Assembly (NCBI RefSeq): GCF_900660685.1
Contig: NZ_LR215041.1
Span: 682,001-746,000, forward strand
Origin: Mycoplasmopsis columbina
GTDB lineage: Bacteria > Bacillota_I > Bacilli_A > Mycoplasmatales > Metamycoplasmataceae
Reading direction: 5' to 3'
DNA: 64,000 bases
Shown here: positions 9,792-20,843 of the stretch, piece by piece
Layout: every line of letters starts with the position of its first letter
Position numbering within the stretch: the first letter of the stretch is position 1
Notes under the pieces: model-generated
What the model was told of the DNA's origin: nothing
Database searches by the model: none
What the model saw: the letters and a program-made list of their open reading frames with translations, nothing else
Program-made: the position numbers and the translations under genes

Positions 9792-10565
9792 ATGAGTAAC
9801 AGCGTCATTTTTTCAATTATTGCCACAGTATTTATTATGATTACCGGACTTCATATTTATGTTAGACTTTGATTTTTTATAGATAATATAGCAGGTCCTG
9901 AAAAATTTGCTTTAGGTTTTAAATATAAAACAGAGGAATTAAAAAATGGTGATATTTCAATTTGTAAAGAATTATTAGAAGGTAAAAAAATAATTTATAA
10001 ATTTTTAAAAAAATTAATTGTTATTTTACTGTTTCGTGATTTAGTTATTGTTTCAATTGCAATTATTTTAAATGTTCTTGATTTTGTATTATCTAAAAAT
10101 GATGTATCTTTTCTTCTAAATTATTTCAATTTAGGTTTGTACTCAATTCCTTTCTTCTGACTTATTTGAGATTTCAAAAGATTAATTCAACTTTATTATT
10201 ATTCCAAACAAGTTGATAAATACGTAAAAAACAATTTAGTTAATAAAAAAGAAATTAATATTTTTGATAAAGAAGAAACAAGTGGAGTTAATGAAAAATA
10301 CAAAAATATAACAGAATTAAAAATATTAAAAGATCGTTTAGAACTACAAATTAAAGGTAGTAAAAAACAAATAAATTTAATTCTTTTATTCGAAAGACAA
10401 TTTGAAAAAAAGGAATTGAAACCTTTTATTAAAGAAATTTATTTTTGACTCATACCACAAAACTGAAAAGAATGAGAATTTTATTCAACCCAAGAATTTG
10501 AACAAAATGACTTAATTTATTTAAGTGAACATTTAGAAAAAGTTAAATGAAGCAAGGAAAAATAA
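9792..10565 (+). CDS. Membrane protein, first of a paralogous pair
   Basis: I do not recognise this 257-residue protein. Visible parts are an N-terminal membrane segment (IFSIIATVFIMITGLHIYV), two central segments (LIVILLFRDLVIVSIAIIL and LGLYSIPFFWLIW), a charged helix (LYYYSKQVDKYVKNN), and a C-terminal cytosolic-looking part rich in Trp, Glu and Lys. The next gene has a similar length and the same order of parts, including matching INLI segments after the charged helix, so the two look like diverged duplicates. The stop overlaps the next start (TAATG). Confidence 0.6.
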
Positions 10566-11335
10566 TGACATTTGACACATATACATTTTTAATAATTTCT
10601 ATTCCTTTAAATATAATGATTGCTATAAGTGCATCGTCTATCGTTAGTTTTAAAACAGGCAAAAATATAACTATTTATTGGCCTACTATTTTTAAACACA
10701 AATATAAATTATTATTAAAAAATAAATTAGAAATTGATAGAAATTTCATTGATACTAAAAAATTAATATTCAGAACCGTTTGAAAAAATATTATGAAACA
10801 TTCTATTCCGCTTTGAATAACATCAATTGTATTTTTTGTTTTACATATTCTTGCTCTTTATTACTTAAAAAATGATCGAGAATATTATAAAAATGTTGTT
10901 TCAGTTTCAGCTATTTATCTTTTAATTATTCCGGCTTGATTTTTTAACTTTTGAGTAATTTTTAAATTAAAAAAATACAATAGACTTCTAGATAAATTTA
11001 AAAATGAAGAAAATACTGAATTGAACTATAAAAAAGATTTATTAGATAAAAATTATTCTGAAGAGTTGGTTAAAAAATATCGAGAATTTGCTAGATCTAA
11101 TCACTCTATTTCATATGTTAATTTAACTTCTAAGATCAACAAGAAAGATAAAATAAATTTAATTAATATTACAGCAACTATTTTCAATACAAAAGAATGA
11201 AGAAATAAAGAAAAAGAAATTTTCGCTTTTCTAATCCAAGGAAATTTAGAAGATTATGAAATTGATTCTGAATTTCCACTATCAATGAATGATCTAAAAA
11301 ATTCTTTTGAATTATTTAAATATTTAAATTATTAA
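10565..11335 (+). CDS. Membrane protein, second of a paralogous pair
   Basis: The 256-residue product starts MTFDTYTFLIISIPLNIMI and has segments resembling its neighbour: SIPLWITSIVFFVLHILAL, then AIYLLIIPAWFFNFWVIFK followed by a charged helix (LKKYNRLLDKFKN) and a C-terminal part beginning KINLINITATIF. An earlier in-frame ATG at 10547 exists, but ATG at 10565 has AAGGA upstream and forms the coupled TAATG with the first gene. Function is unknown. Adjacent duplicates suggest a heteromeric membrane complex, which is inference. Confidence 0.6.
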
Positions 11336-11353
11336 ATTTGCCAAAAAGTGTAT

Positions 11354-11390
11354 AAAAAAGACCTTTAAGAAAATTAGAGGTCTTTTTTAT
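11354..11390. terminator. Bidirectional terminator
   Basis: AAAAAAGACCT paired with AGGTCTTTTTT lies between converging genes and can serve both strands. Confidence 0.75.
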
Positions 11391-11391
11391 A

Positions 11392-11730
11392 TTATTTCAT
11401 AATAATTGCTTTTTCTCTAAAAGGAATCACATGTACATGAGTGTGAAAAACAGTTTGATCTGCCATTTCACCAGTATTAATAATAATTTTAAATCCAGGA
11501 ATGCCTTTATCCAAAATTTCCTTTTTAGCAAGTTTTCTTGCTACATTAAATACATGTCCTGCAGTTTCATCATCCATTTCAGTTACATTTTGACTTCATT
11601 TTTTAGGAATGACCAAAAAATGTCCTTCACGAAATGGGTATTTATCATAAATTGCAATACATTTATCATCTTCATAAAGAATGTCACTTGGTAATTCACG
11701 ATTAATGATTTTTAGAAACAAATCTTTCAT
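11392..11730 (-). CDS. hinT: HIT-family nucleotide hydrolase (HinT-like)
   Basis: The 112-residue HIT protein has the catalytic HTHVHVIP triad near the C-terminus and the family core KYPFREGHFLVIPKKW in the first half. HIT proteins hydrolyse nucleoside phosphoramidates. Its ATG lies one base after the stop of the P60-like lipoprotein gene. Together with the P80-like gene upstream this matches the HIT locus reported in M. hominis, where the HIT protein associates with the P60/P80 membrane pair. UGA at 11593 is Trp. The order P80, P60, HinT suggests co-expression and a complex at the inner face of the membrane. Confidence 0.9.
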
Positions 11731-11731
11731 T

Positions 11732-13051
11732 CTAGCTCTCTTTCACGCTTACAAAAACTTTATCTTTTAATGCTTTAGTTAAACTATCATCAATATTTTC
11801 TAAAGTTAATTTATAACCCAGTTTTGCAAATGCAGTTTGCGCTGTTGTATATAGAGCACTATCTTTGAGATAGTAAATATAACTAAGTTTGTCTAAAGCA
11901 TCTTTGTAAGGCGTATTTTCAAATGATAAAAGTGTAATAGATTCAGTTACTTTTGGATCTTCTCCAACAGGAATATTAGTTGGTGTTAATTCAGCAATTG
12001 GAACGATTTGATTTAAATACACAACAATTGCTTTGTCAGTTGTATCTGAATCATTGGCAAAAGGTGAATAAGCATTTGTTTCACTTACATTGGTTAAAAG
12101 TTTGTTTGTTTTTGGATCATAATAACCGTTTAGTGAATATGAATCTGAAGATGGTGATGTTAATTTTTTAAGATTTTCATAATCTCAAAATAGACCATAT
12201 TTATTAACATTAGTTTCAAAGCCTGAATATCCTCTTAATGTTGTGTCTAATGAATTAGTAGTTAAAATTTGTGAACTGTTACTTGCTAAAGTATTATTGT
12301 ATTCATTAGTATTTTTCAAGAATTGATTAAATGCTTCAGGGCCTGTAATAAAGCCATATCCTTGTAAAAAGAAATCATCAGTTGAAATTGAAGAAGTTGA
12401 TGCTTTTTGTCAAATTTGTACCATTCTTTTACTTAAAGCATATTTATTCAAGAAATAGTTTTTGTTTGAATACTTCATATATGAAGCAGTAAATTTAAAG
12501 TTATCTTCAATTTTTTTAAATGATTCTACATCTGAAAGTGTGAAGTATTTATAAACTAACAACATCTTAAGTACATCAGCTCTAATGTTGCTTGCAGTTG
12601 TTTTTCAATAAATTTTAAAAGCATCTTTTGAAGGAACATCTGAAGATGTTATTTGTTGATTTAAAATAGATGCTTCTTGTGGACTTAAATTAGCATTTTT
12701 AGTTAAAGTAATATTTAATTCAACAAAATAATAAGGATTGTTTTTTAATTTTTCTTCTGCATAAATTTTAAAAGCATTATATGCATCATTAAATAAATTT
12801 GGATTTTTAGTATCTATTTGTGTATTTAAATAATCACTAAATTTCACATTTTCTTCTTTTTGATAACCATAAAGTGAAGCAACTGTTACCTCTAATCAGT
12901 TAGTTTCAACTGATTGAATAAAGGCTTGTTCTTGTAAAGCTTTTGTTTGCTTAATTTTTTCTGGAGTATCAACTACATTACCACAAGCTACAGCTAATAA
13001 AGGAAGTGAAATAACTGAACTAACTGCAAATTTTTTAAAAAGTTTTTTCAT
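11732..13051 (-). CDS. P60-like surface lipoprotein
   Basis: This is a 439-residue lipoprotein. The signal peptide is MKKLFKKFAVSSVISLPLLA and the lipobox is LAVAC (Cys about residue 23), followed by GNVVDTPEKI. The remainder is Lys/Asn/Ser-rich with no enzyme motif that I recognise. By position between HinT and a large single-pass P80-like protein it corresponds to P60 of M. hominis, a membrane-surface protein found in complex with P80. AAGGAAAGGA precedes the ATG. Confidence 0.75.
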
Positions 13052-13070
13052 TTTAATTTTCCTTTCCTTA

Positions 13071-15266
13071 TTATCTGTTTTTAAAAAGATTTAATAATTC
13101 TTTTAATTTCTCGTTTAAAAGATTATCTGCTGTTTTTTCAAAGTTTGAATTGTTGTTTGCAAAGTAAGTTTTATTATTTTTAATTACAAAATTAGCATCA
13201 GCCCCATTTTGTGCTCTTGTTTTCATTCACTCGTTTACATTTTTAGTAATAGTTAAGGCTTTTTCAGAATTTGTTGATAACTCAACATTATTATTTATTG
13301 ATAATAATTCTTCAATTGCTACATCATCATATTTAGCATTTGAAAGATTTGAACCATTTTCATCAGTAGCATAAATATTTGTTTGTTCTTTCAAGTAATT
13401 AACGAATTCATTATCTGATAACATAGTTCTTATTACATTTTGTTTATTAGTGAGTGAAGTATTAATAGTTGCTAGAGCATTATATTTAACACCAGAAAGT
13501 TGTTTGAATTTGTTAGAAAGAACAAAATCATTTTTAATCATTTTCAAAATTTGATCTTGTTGATTTTCAACTGTATCACCTAATGTTTGGGTATTTAATA
13601 AAGTGATACCATTTTTGGTTAGTAAAACAAAATTTTCACTATCTTTTAATTTGTATAAAGTGTAAATTTGTTTTTTACCATCAACTTCAGGACCTATTTC
13701 AAATAATTCCGCAAGTTTAGCAGTCACAAGTTTTTTATATTTATCTGTATATAAGCCTTTTTCATTAACATCATCTGTTTTATCAAAAGCATCTTTCATT
13801 GCTTCATTAAATTGAGTAAGAACTTCTTTTTTCTTGTCTAAAGTATCTGCATCAGAATATGTAGGTAATGTTATTGACTGATCAGAAGCAATTGCTTCTT
13901 GAATTTCTTTTAATTTACCAAATAAATCAATAGTTTTAATTTCTTCACTACCTAATAATTCAGGGATAGTTGTAAATGCTTTTAATGCTTCGTCGCTATT
14001 AGTTAACAATGTTGTTAGTGATGAAATTCCTTTTGTACCAAAATTATTTTTTAGCTCACTTGTATCTTTTGAAAGTTTATTCAAAATATCACTATAATAT
14101 CTAGCCTTTAATGGTAAAGTAGATGAATTTTCATCATTCAAAATAGTTACATATTCTGAAAATGGTTTAAAGAAATCCTTAACCATTTGATAACTATAAA
14201 TTGGTGCAGTCTCGTCATTTGATCTAACAGGTCATGCGTACATTAAATATTTAAAAAAGTTTCTATCTACTGTTCAATTATCACTATTTTTAACTTTTGC
14301 AATACCTGGTAAAGTAAATTGACTAAATAGATATGGATTGTCGCTATTTAAATAGTATTTAATAAATGATAAAGCATCTTTATGGTTGGTATCAAAACTT
14401 TCTGTCATGAAGCCCATATATTGATCATCAAATTGGAAATAATTTCCGTTTTTATCAGTTTCAGTAATTTCTTTTAATCATGGGAAAACTTTTTCACCTT
14501 TTTTAAATAAAATTTTGTTAGTATCAACACGGCCATTTTCATCTGTCGCATGAATGTCATTGTTAGCAACTCTTTCTAGTAAATCTTTAACAGATGAAGT
14601 TGAAAGTCTAAAACGACGCAATGCATCATTTTGAATTTCATTAAATACTTTTTTATCTACTGCTTCATCAATAGTGGTGGCACCTTCGTAATTTGAAATT
14701 AACAAATTATTAAATTCTGTTTCTCAATTTGAAAAACCATATTTTTTAATTGTGTTTTCTTTTAAGTCTAACAATTCATTTTGATATTGTGTTTTTAATT
14801 CCACAATTGATTTTAACGCTATATTATTTACTTCTGCTGTTCCAGATTTTCTTGATGCATTCAATAATTTTTGATACTCTTTTGAAGCTTTAGCTTCTTT
14901 TTCATAGAGATAGTAAACTGCTAAACGATAAAGTTGATCTAATTTGTCTTGATATTTTTTTTCTGTTTCATTTTGATTACTTTTCTCAAGATCCCCGAAA
15001 GTAATTGTAAAAATTTCAGTATTATCCACAGGTGATTTAAATGAATAAATTACTTTAGTATCTGGTTCTTTGTCATTATAAGTAGTTTTTGTACCGGTTA
15101 TAACAAGAGGAACTGTAACACCAACGATTACAGCTAATGTTAAAAGTGATCCAAAAACTAATACCTTTCAACTTTTTCTCTTTTTAACTTTAGTAGATGA
15201 TGCGTTTTCATGGTTTGCATTTTTCTTGGCTAAACGTTCAAAAAAAGTTTCTTTTCTCTTTGCCAT
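13071..15266 (-). CDS. P80-like membrane protein
   Basis: The 731-residue product has a basic N-terminal tail of about 40 residues (MAKRKETFFERLAKKN and a KVKKRKSWK stop), then one membrane segment (VLVFGSLLTLAVIVGVTVPL), then a long extracytoplasmic part with alternating helices and Asn/Asp/Lys-rich loops. Several UGA codons are needed to join it. There is no lipobox. Context (P60-like lipoprotein and HinT downstream) and topology match P80 of M. hominis; sequence homology is not checked. AAGGAA precedes the ATG, with 20 bases to the P60 start. Confidence 0.72.
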
Positions 15267-15400
15267 GATTTCCTTTCATGCTCTAATAAATGTATTTAGA
15301 TTAATATATTAATACTTAATATAATATTATAAATTTAAATATACAAATATAAATAGAAATCAAAATTTCATTTTTATTCTTCTTTGCTTATAATTTGAAC

Positions 15401-15997
15401 ATGATAAATAATCAAAATATTAAAAACGCATATTTAAAATTGTTTGAGATTGCAAGAAATAATTATATTTCTCTAACTTTGTCTTATGACACTGTAAAAA
15501 AGATTAAAAATTCAAAAAATTTCTTTTTGAAAGATTTTAGATTTTGCATTTTTTGAAAAGATTATTATTTACTTAAACAAAAACATCCTGAACTTTTCAT
15601 AGATAATGACAGTGCAAATTATTTTGAAATGTCACCTTGTTTTATTTTTAATAATGAACGAATTTTTTTAGATTTAATCATTGAAACAAATGAAGAAAAA
15701 ATAAATAAATTTCTTAATAAAAAAAATCTAAAACGCTTTTTTTATAGCTTTGTTCGTAAAAAATCATTGATTGATTATTTTAAATATTTTGGATATTCTA
15801 AATTAAGTTTGGATGAATTAATAAAGAACTTAAGAGTGGAAAAATATAAGTGTTTTATAACACAAGGAAAAACATTATCAAATTATTATATATTTGACAA
15901 TTTGAATTTAAATTTTTTAAATTCTGTGGTTATCGATGATTATGAATATTTTTATTTTTCAACTTTTAATGAACAAAAACCAAAAAGAATTAAGTAG
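15401..15997 (+). CDS. Uncharacterised protein
   Basis: A soluble-looking 198-residue protein, rich in Lys, Asn and aromatic residues (MINNQNIKNAYLKLFEIAR at the start), with no motif that I recognise. The coding frame is open throughout, with UGA read as Trp in FCIFWKDYY. A perfect TATAAT at 15389-15394 ends 6 bases before the ATG, pointing to a leaderless mRNA. It stands alone between divergent P80 and deoD. Confidence 0.6.
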
Positions 15998-16142
15998 AAT
16001 TTTTGCCTAATACCCACAAGTTTATACACTTTATTTAGGATAATAACTTTTCAAATTTTTTTTATTTTTTTATATCTTTAAATTTCCAAAATTACTCTAT
16101 TATTAAAGCATAGATAATAATAAAAAATAATAGGGAGTTAAA

Positions 16143-16853
16143 ATGTCAACACATATAGGAGCAGAAAAAAATCAAATTGCTAATATTGTTTTGCTTTCAG
16201 GAGATCCACTAAGAGCAAAATATATGGCATATAAGTATTTAGATAATGTTGAACTAGTAAATTCAGTAAGAGGTGAATTATTTTTTACTGGCTATTTTAA
16301 AGGTAAAAAAGTTACAATTGGTGGTTCTGGTATGGGAATGATGTCAATTGGAGTTTATGCACATGAACTTTATGCAGATTATAATGTCGATTTAATTATT
16401 AGATTGGGTTCAACAGGATCATATGTTGATGAAATTAATTTATTTGATGTAGTAATTATAAACAGAGCATACTCAGATAATGTTTCAATTGCACAATTAA
16501 CCAATAATGAAACTACAAATGAATATTTTCCTGATGAAAATGCAAGTAAATTATTAAAAGAAAGTGCAGAAGAATTAAAAATTCCTTATAAAGAGGCTTC
16601 TGTTCATTCAACTGATGTTTTTTATGCAGTTAGACCACTTGAAGAAACTAAAAAAATTAGTCAGTGTCAAGTAGTTGAATGCGAAAGTTATGCACTTTTT
16701 GCGGTAGCAAAAAAATTAAATAAAAAAGCTGCAACCATTTTACAAGTAAGTGATAGTTTAGCAAAAATGGAATTTACTGACTCACTAACAAGAGAAAGAA
16801 AATTTACTAATATGTTCGAAATTGCTTTAAATATGGTTAAAAATTTCAAATAG
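16143..16853 (+). CDS. deoD: Purine-nucleoside phosphorylase
   Basis: The 236-residue protein matches the hexameric bacterial (DeoD) type: IVLLSGDPLRAKYMAYKYL, GGSGMGMMSIGVYAHEL for phosphate binding, IIRLGSTGSY, and VVECESYALF with the nucleoside-binding Glu. It cleaves purine (deoxy)nucleosides with phosphate to give base plus (deoxy)ribose-1-phosphate, a core salvage step in mollicutes. GGGAG precedes the ATG. It is monocistronic with its own terminator. Confidence 0.96.
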   Translation: MSTHIGAEKNQIANIVLLSGDPLRAKYMAYKYLDNVELVNSVRGELFFTGYFKGKKVTIGGSGMGMMSIGVYAHELYADYNVDLIIRLGSTGSYVDEINLFDVVIINRAYSDNVSIAQLTNNETTNEYFPDENASKLLKESAEELKIPYKEASVHSTDVFYAVRPLEETKKISQCQVVECESYALFAVAKKLNKKAATILQVSDSLAKMEFTDSLTRERKFTNMFEIALNMVKNFK

Positions 16854-16860
16854 GTTTAAT

Positions 16861-16893
16861 AAAAAACAAAAGACCAAAATCTTTTGTTTTTTA
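16861..16893. terminator. Terminator after deoD, also facing rpe
   Basis: AAAACAAAAGA paired with TCTTTTGTTTT and T or A runs on both sides, between convergent genes. Confidence 0.7.
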
Positions 16894-16904
16894 TTAAATA
16901 AGTT

Positions 16905-17558
16905 TTATTTTTTTAAAATTGAATTAATTGTTTCTTTTGTGGGATTTTTAATTAAAAAAGTACCGACAACGCAGGCGTCAGCTCCTGCTTTAAAGGATTG
17001 TGGACCAGTAATATTATTAATTCCACCATCAACTTGAATTAAAAAATTTAATTCTTTTTTAAGTCTTAAATTTTTTAATAACTTAATTTTATCTAAACTA
17101 CTTTGAATAAATTTTTGCCCACCTGCTCCAGGTTCAACAGACATTACTAAAACAAGTCTTAATAAAGGTAATAAATCCTCAATTTCTGAAACTAAAGTAC
17201 TTGGTTTAATTGCTAACCCTATGTTCAAATCATGCTTGTTTTCTCTTAAAAATTTAAGTAATTTAGTTTTAGAAACTGCTTCATAGTGTATTGTTATAAT
17301 ATCAGCCAAATTTTTGTATTCGCTTGCTATTTCTAGAGGATTTGAAACCATTAAATGAACATCTTTGAAATGTTTTGGACAGTCTTGATTAATTTTTTCA
17401 ATTTCTGAGTATTTTATAGCTGTATTAGGAACAAAAACTCCATCCATTACATCATAATGAATTCATTCAATACCTTCTTTTAAAAGGTTGTTTACCATTT
17501 CAATTCTTTTGTTTTCATCAACATTTAAAATAGATGGAGTAACATATCTTTTTTTCAT
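16905..17558 (-). CDS. rpe: Ribulose-phosphate 3-epimerase
   Basis: The 217-residue TIM-barrel protein shows VTPSILNVDENK, the first metal-binding part WIHYDVMDGVFVPN, HLMVSNP, VLVMSVEPGAGGQKF, and VDGGINN with a C-terminal phosphate-binding AGADACVVGTFL. It interconverts ribulose-5-P and xylulose-5-P in the non-oxidative pentose phosphate branch. It is the last gene of the gmk-PP2C-kinase-rsgA-rpe operon and its ATG overlaps the rsgA stop (TAATG), with AAGGAG upstream. Confidence 0.95.
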
Positions 17559-18385
17559 TAATTTATCTCCTTTAAAAGCTTTAAATAATTTTCATATCTG
17601 AAAGTAGGAATTTTTTTACCCACATTTAATTTAATGTTGCAATAGTTTTCTGGTTCCTTATCATGCAAACATCATTTAAATTTACATTCTTTAGACAATT
17701 CTTTAAACTGAAAGAATGATTTAGACAATTCTTCCTTTGTCATTTTTATTTCTAATGAAGAAAATCCTGGTGTGTCAATTAAATGACCATCAAAAATATC
17801 GTAAATTTGCACAATTCTTGTTGTGTGTTTACCCCTGTCAGCATGTTTAGAAATTTCTTGAGTTTCTAAGTTTAACCCTAAAATAGTATTAATAATTGTG
17901 GTTTTTCCAACGCCACTTTGGCCCATAAAAGAACATGTATTATCTTTGAAAATTGTTTGAATAATTTTTACCCATTCATCTGTTTTATTGTTGATTTCGT
18001 AAATTTTATAATTTAGTTTTTGGTAATCTTCAAATTCTTTACAATGAGCTAAATCTGTTTTTGTTATAAAAATTATAGGTTCAATATTTTTGCTCTCAAT
18101 TAAAGCTAAATATTTATCAACTAAAAATGATTGAAAATTAGGATTTTTTGCTGACATTACTACAATAATGTGATCAATGTTCGCAACTTTTGGACGAATA
18201 AAACTATTTACTCTTTCATAAATACTTGTAATATAGTTATTTTCGTCAAAATCTACATAATCTCCAACTAAAGGAGTGATGCCATTATGTCTAAAAGATC
18301 CTGCTGCTGGTAAAAAATGAAAATTACCTTTTTCATCTTTAATCTGATATTTACCACCGTTTGATGAATAAATTCTTCCTCTCAT
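17558..18385 (-). CDS. rsgA: Ribosome small-subunit GTPase RsgA
   Basis: The protein has 275 residues: an N-terminal OB domain (MRGRIYSSNGGKYQIKDEKG), then a circularly permuted GTPase with G4 ITKTDLA, G1 FMGQSGVGKTTIIN and G3 DTPGF in that order, and a C-terminal zinc site (Cys, CLH, Cys around 17600-17675). RsgA checks late 30S maturation. The frame continues through a UGA (Trp) at 17669. I chose ATG at 18385 with AGGTG upstream; GTG at 18391 is the alternative. It follows the kinase stop almost directly. Confidence 0.94.
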
Positions 18386-18391
18386 TTTCAC

Positions 18392-19384
18392 CTACACCAA
18401 CACTGCTACTAAAACAATAATTAAAATTAAAATTGCAGCTATTGTTCCTATTGCAGAATAAATAAAAATTTTACTGTTGATAATATCTTGAAAAGTTTTT
18501 TTCTCTTTAATTTTTCTAATATCAAGTGGTTTTTCATAAACTCTGTTTGGATTGAGAGAAGTTTTTAAGTCTTTTGAAAATTCATAAATTGTTTTGTATC
18601 TTTTTTCTGGATCTTTTGCTGTTGCCTTAATAATAACATTGGCCAAAGCTTGAGGAATATCAACTATTTTAGTAATATCAGGTAAAGGAGCATTTTTTTG
18701 TTTGTTAATGGTTTCTGCTGCATTTGATCCTTTGAAAGGATACTCAGCAGTAAGCATTTCATAAAGTAAAATTCCTAGAGCATAAATATCGCTTTTAAAG
18801 GTAGGAATTGAACGATCAACACATATTTCAGGAGCCATATAATAGACTGATCCAACTATTTTTTGTTCTTGTGTATATCTTTCACTATTGTCATCTAATG
18901 CTAAACCAAAATCAATAATTTTAATGTTTCTATCTCTAGTAATCATGATATTATTGCTTTTTATATCACGATGGATAATTTTAGAAGAGTGTAATTCTGA
19001 AAGACCTTCTGCTATTTGTAAAGCATAGTTAACAGCTACATTTGGTAAAAGTCTTCCTTCTCTTAATTTATCTTTAAGACTAGTACCTTCAACATATTCC
19101 ATAATAATATACTGTTCTCTTTCATCAATAAAAGCATCAATAAATTTAGCTACTTTTGAAGAATGAACTTTTGAATATATTTTGATTTCTTGTGCAAATC
19201 TTTTTTTTGTTGTTTCTACATCAGATTTTTCTGGAAAAACACTATATTTAAGTGCATAAAAGACATCTTCAGTATTGTCTCTTTCTTGTATTTTGTAAAC
19301 TTGAGCAAATCCTCCAGACCCAATTTTGTTAACTATTTTATATTTTTCATAAACTTTACTATCATTAAGTATTTTAATATCCAT
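18392..19384 (-). CDS. prkC: Membrane-anchored Ser/Thr protein kinase
   Basis: The 330-residue Hanks-type kinase has IGSGGFAQVYKIQ (Gly loop), YALKYS (Lys), the catalytic loop IIHRDIKSNNIMI, DFG in IKIIDFGLAL, and YYMAPEI. One membrane helix closes the protein (IFIYSAIGTIAAILILIIVLVAV), leaving only a few residues outside. The extracellular PASTA repeats of firmicute PrkC are missing, so it cannot sense peptidoglycan, as expected in wall-less cells. A PP2C phosphatase lies directly upstream, forming a kinase-phosphatase pair. Confidence 0.94.
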   Translation of the reverse strand: MDIKILNDSKVYEKYKIVNKIGSGGFAQVYKIQERDNTEDVFYALKYSVFPEKSDVETTKKRFAQEIKIYSKVHSSKVAKFIDAFIDEREQYIIMEYVEGTSLKDKLREGRLLPNVAVNYALQIAEGLSELHSSKIIHRDIKSNNIMITRDRNIKIIDFGLALDDNSERYTQEQKIVGSVYYMAPEICVDRSIPTFKSDIYALGILLYEMLTAEYPFKGSNAAETINKQKNAPLPDITKIVDIPQALANVIIKATAKDPEKRYKTIYEFSKDLKTSLNPNRVYEKPLDIRKIKEKKTFQDIINSKIFIYSAIGTIAAILILIIVLVAVLV

Positions 19385-19392
19385 TTTTACTC

Positions 19393-20154
19393 CTATTTTT
19401 CGTCTAAGACTATAATTCCTGCAGATAAGTTATCATTTGAATGATTTAACATTGCTTGTTCAACTAAAATTTCGCATGTGTCATCTGGGTTTTCTTTAGT
19501 TTTAAGAATTTGTGTAATGGCCATATTATCTAAAAAACCATGCACACCATCAGATGTAGATAATAACATTTGAATAATGTTGTAGTGATCTGATACATTA
19601 TGAATTTCTAGTTTAGTCTTTTTCAATGGACCTAAGGCTGAAGTTAAAGCTCTTCATCCCTTAAATTTTAAAGCGTCTATTTTTGATCAACCGTCTTCTA
19701 AAACTAATTTGTTATATACATTATGATCTTTTGTAATTTGGTGTAAATCACCGTTTTTAGTAAGTAAAAAAGTTCTTGAATCTCCGATATTAAAAATAAT
19801 AATTGTTTTGCTTTTTGAATCAACAAATGCTCCTGTTAGAGTTGTTCCCATATCCATTTTTGCCTCATCTCCATTAGCAGCATTTTTCATATTTGTTTTC
19901 ACTTTTTCTAAAGTATTTTGAAATCATTTCACAAAATTATTTATATTATTAGAGTCAAAAGATTCTGGTAGCGTTGTAAAAAATTCATTTTTAAAAACAT
20001 TAATAGTTATTGTTGAAGCTAATGAACCTCCAAAATGTCCTCCCATACCGTCGCAAAGTAAAAGTAAAGCAAATGTATCTCTTTGCAATACATCTACTCT
20101 ATCTTGATTCTCTAATCTTTTTGTTCCTATATTTGAATTTTTACCAATATCCAT
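19393..20154 (-). CDS. prpC: PP2C-family protein phosphatase
   Basis: The 253-residue PP2C phosphatase begins MDIGKNSNIGTKRLENQDR and has LLCDGMGGHFGG with metal-binding Asp and Gly, TTLTGAFVD, FNIGDSRTFLL, STSDGVHGFLD and NLSAGIIVL. It should reverse phosphorylation by the adjacent kinase. Three UGA codons (Trp) split the reading under the standard code. It follows gmk by two bases and precedes the kinase by eight. Confidence 0.94.
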
Positions 20155-20156
20155 AT

Positions 20157-20744
20157 TTATGCGCCAATCTCTTTGATAATTATCTCTTCAACTTGTTTTG
20201 CAGCTATTTCTGGAACATCATTAATGATTTGATATTTAAAATTATGTCTTTCTTCCATTTCCTGATGAGCTTTTGCTAAACGTTTAGTAATAGCTTCTTT
20301 TGTTTCAGTATTGCGATTTAAAATTCTTGCTTCAAGATCTTCAAAAGATGGCGGAGAAACAAAAAAGGTAATAATTTTGTACTTATTTAAATTATTTTCA
20401 TCTGACAAAATTTGTTTTGCCCCAAAGGTTTCAATTTCTAAAAACGGAATTTTGTTTTCTTTGTGAATTCTCTCAATTTCACTATGTAATGTGCCGTAAA
20501 AATTTTCAAAATGAAAACTGTACTCTAGTAATTCATTATTATCAATATGTTTTTGAAAATCATCTTTAGAAATGAAAAAATAATTAACTCCGTGTTTTTC
20601 TCCTTCGCGTGCTTTTCTTGTTGTGGCAGAGCAAGAAAGTTTTAAATTAAGATTTTTATTTGCAAAAAGAATTTTTTCAATAGTGCCTTTCCCAACGCCG
20701 CTTGGTCCGGTAAAAATAATAATTGGTTTTAATTGTTGATTCAT
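20157..20744 (-). CDS. gmk: Guanylate kinase
   Basis: The 195-residue enzyme has the P-loop IIIFTGPSGVGKGTIEK, the GMP-binding SATTRKAREGEKHGVNYFF and the lid region ARILNRNTETKEAITKRL. It phosphorylates GMP to GDP. ATG at 20744 has AAAGG upstream and is preferred over an in-frame TTG at 20762. It is the first gene of the five-gene operon, an order shared with many firmicutes (gmk, prpC, prkC, rsgA, rpe). Confidence 0.95.
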   Translation of the reverse strand: MNQQLKPIIIFTGPSGVGKGTIEKILFANKNLNLKLSCSATTRKAREGEKHGVNYFFISKDDFQKHIDNNELLEYSFHFENFYGTLHSEIERIHKENKIPFLEIETFGAKQILSDENNLNKYKIITFFVSPPSFEDLEARILNRNTETKEAITKRLAKAHQEMEERHNFKYQIINDVPEIAAKQVEEIIIKEIGA

Positions 20745-20843
20745 TTTTAATACCTTTCTCAAATCTTTAAATCTAATTTTATTATTAAATATTAATACAT
20801 ATATAATAATATTAATTTATTTACATAAATTTTAAGGAGCAAA

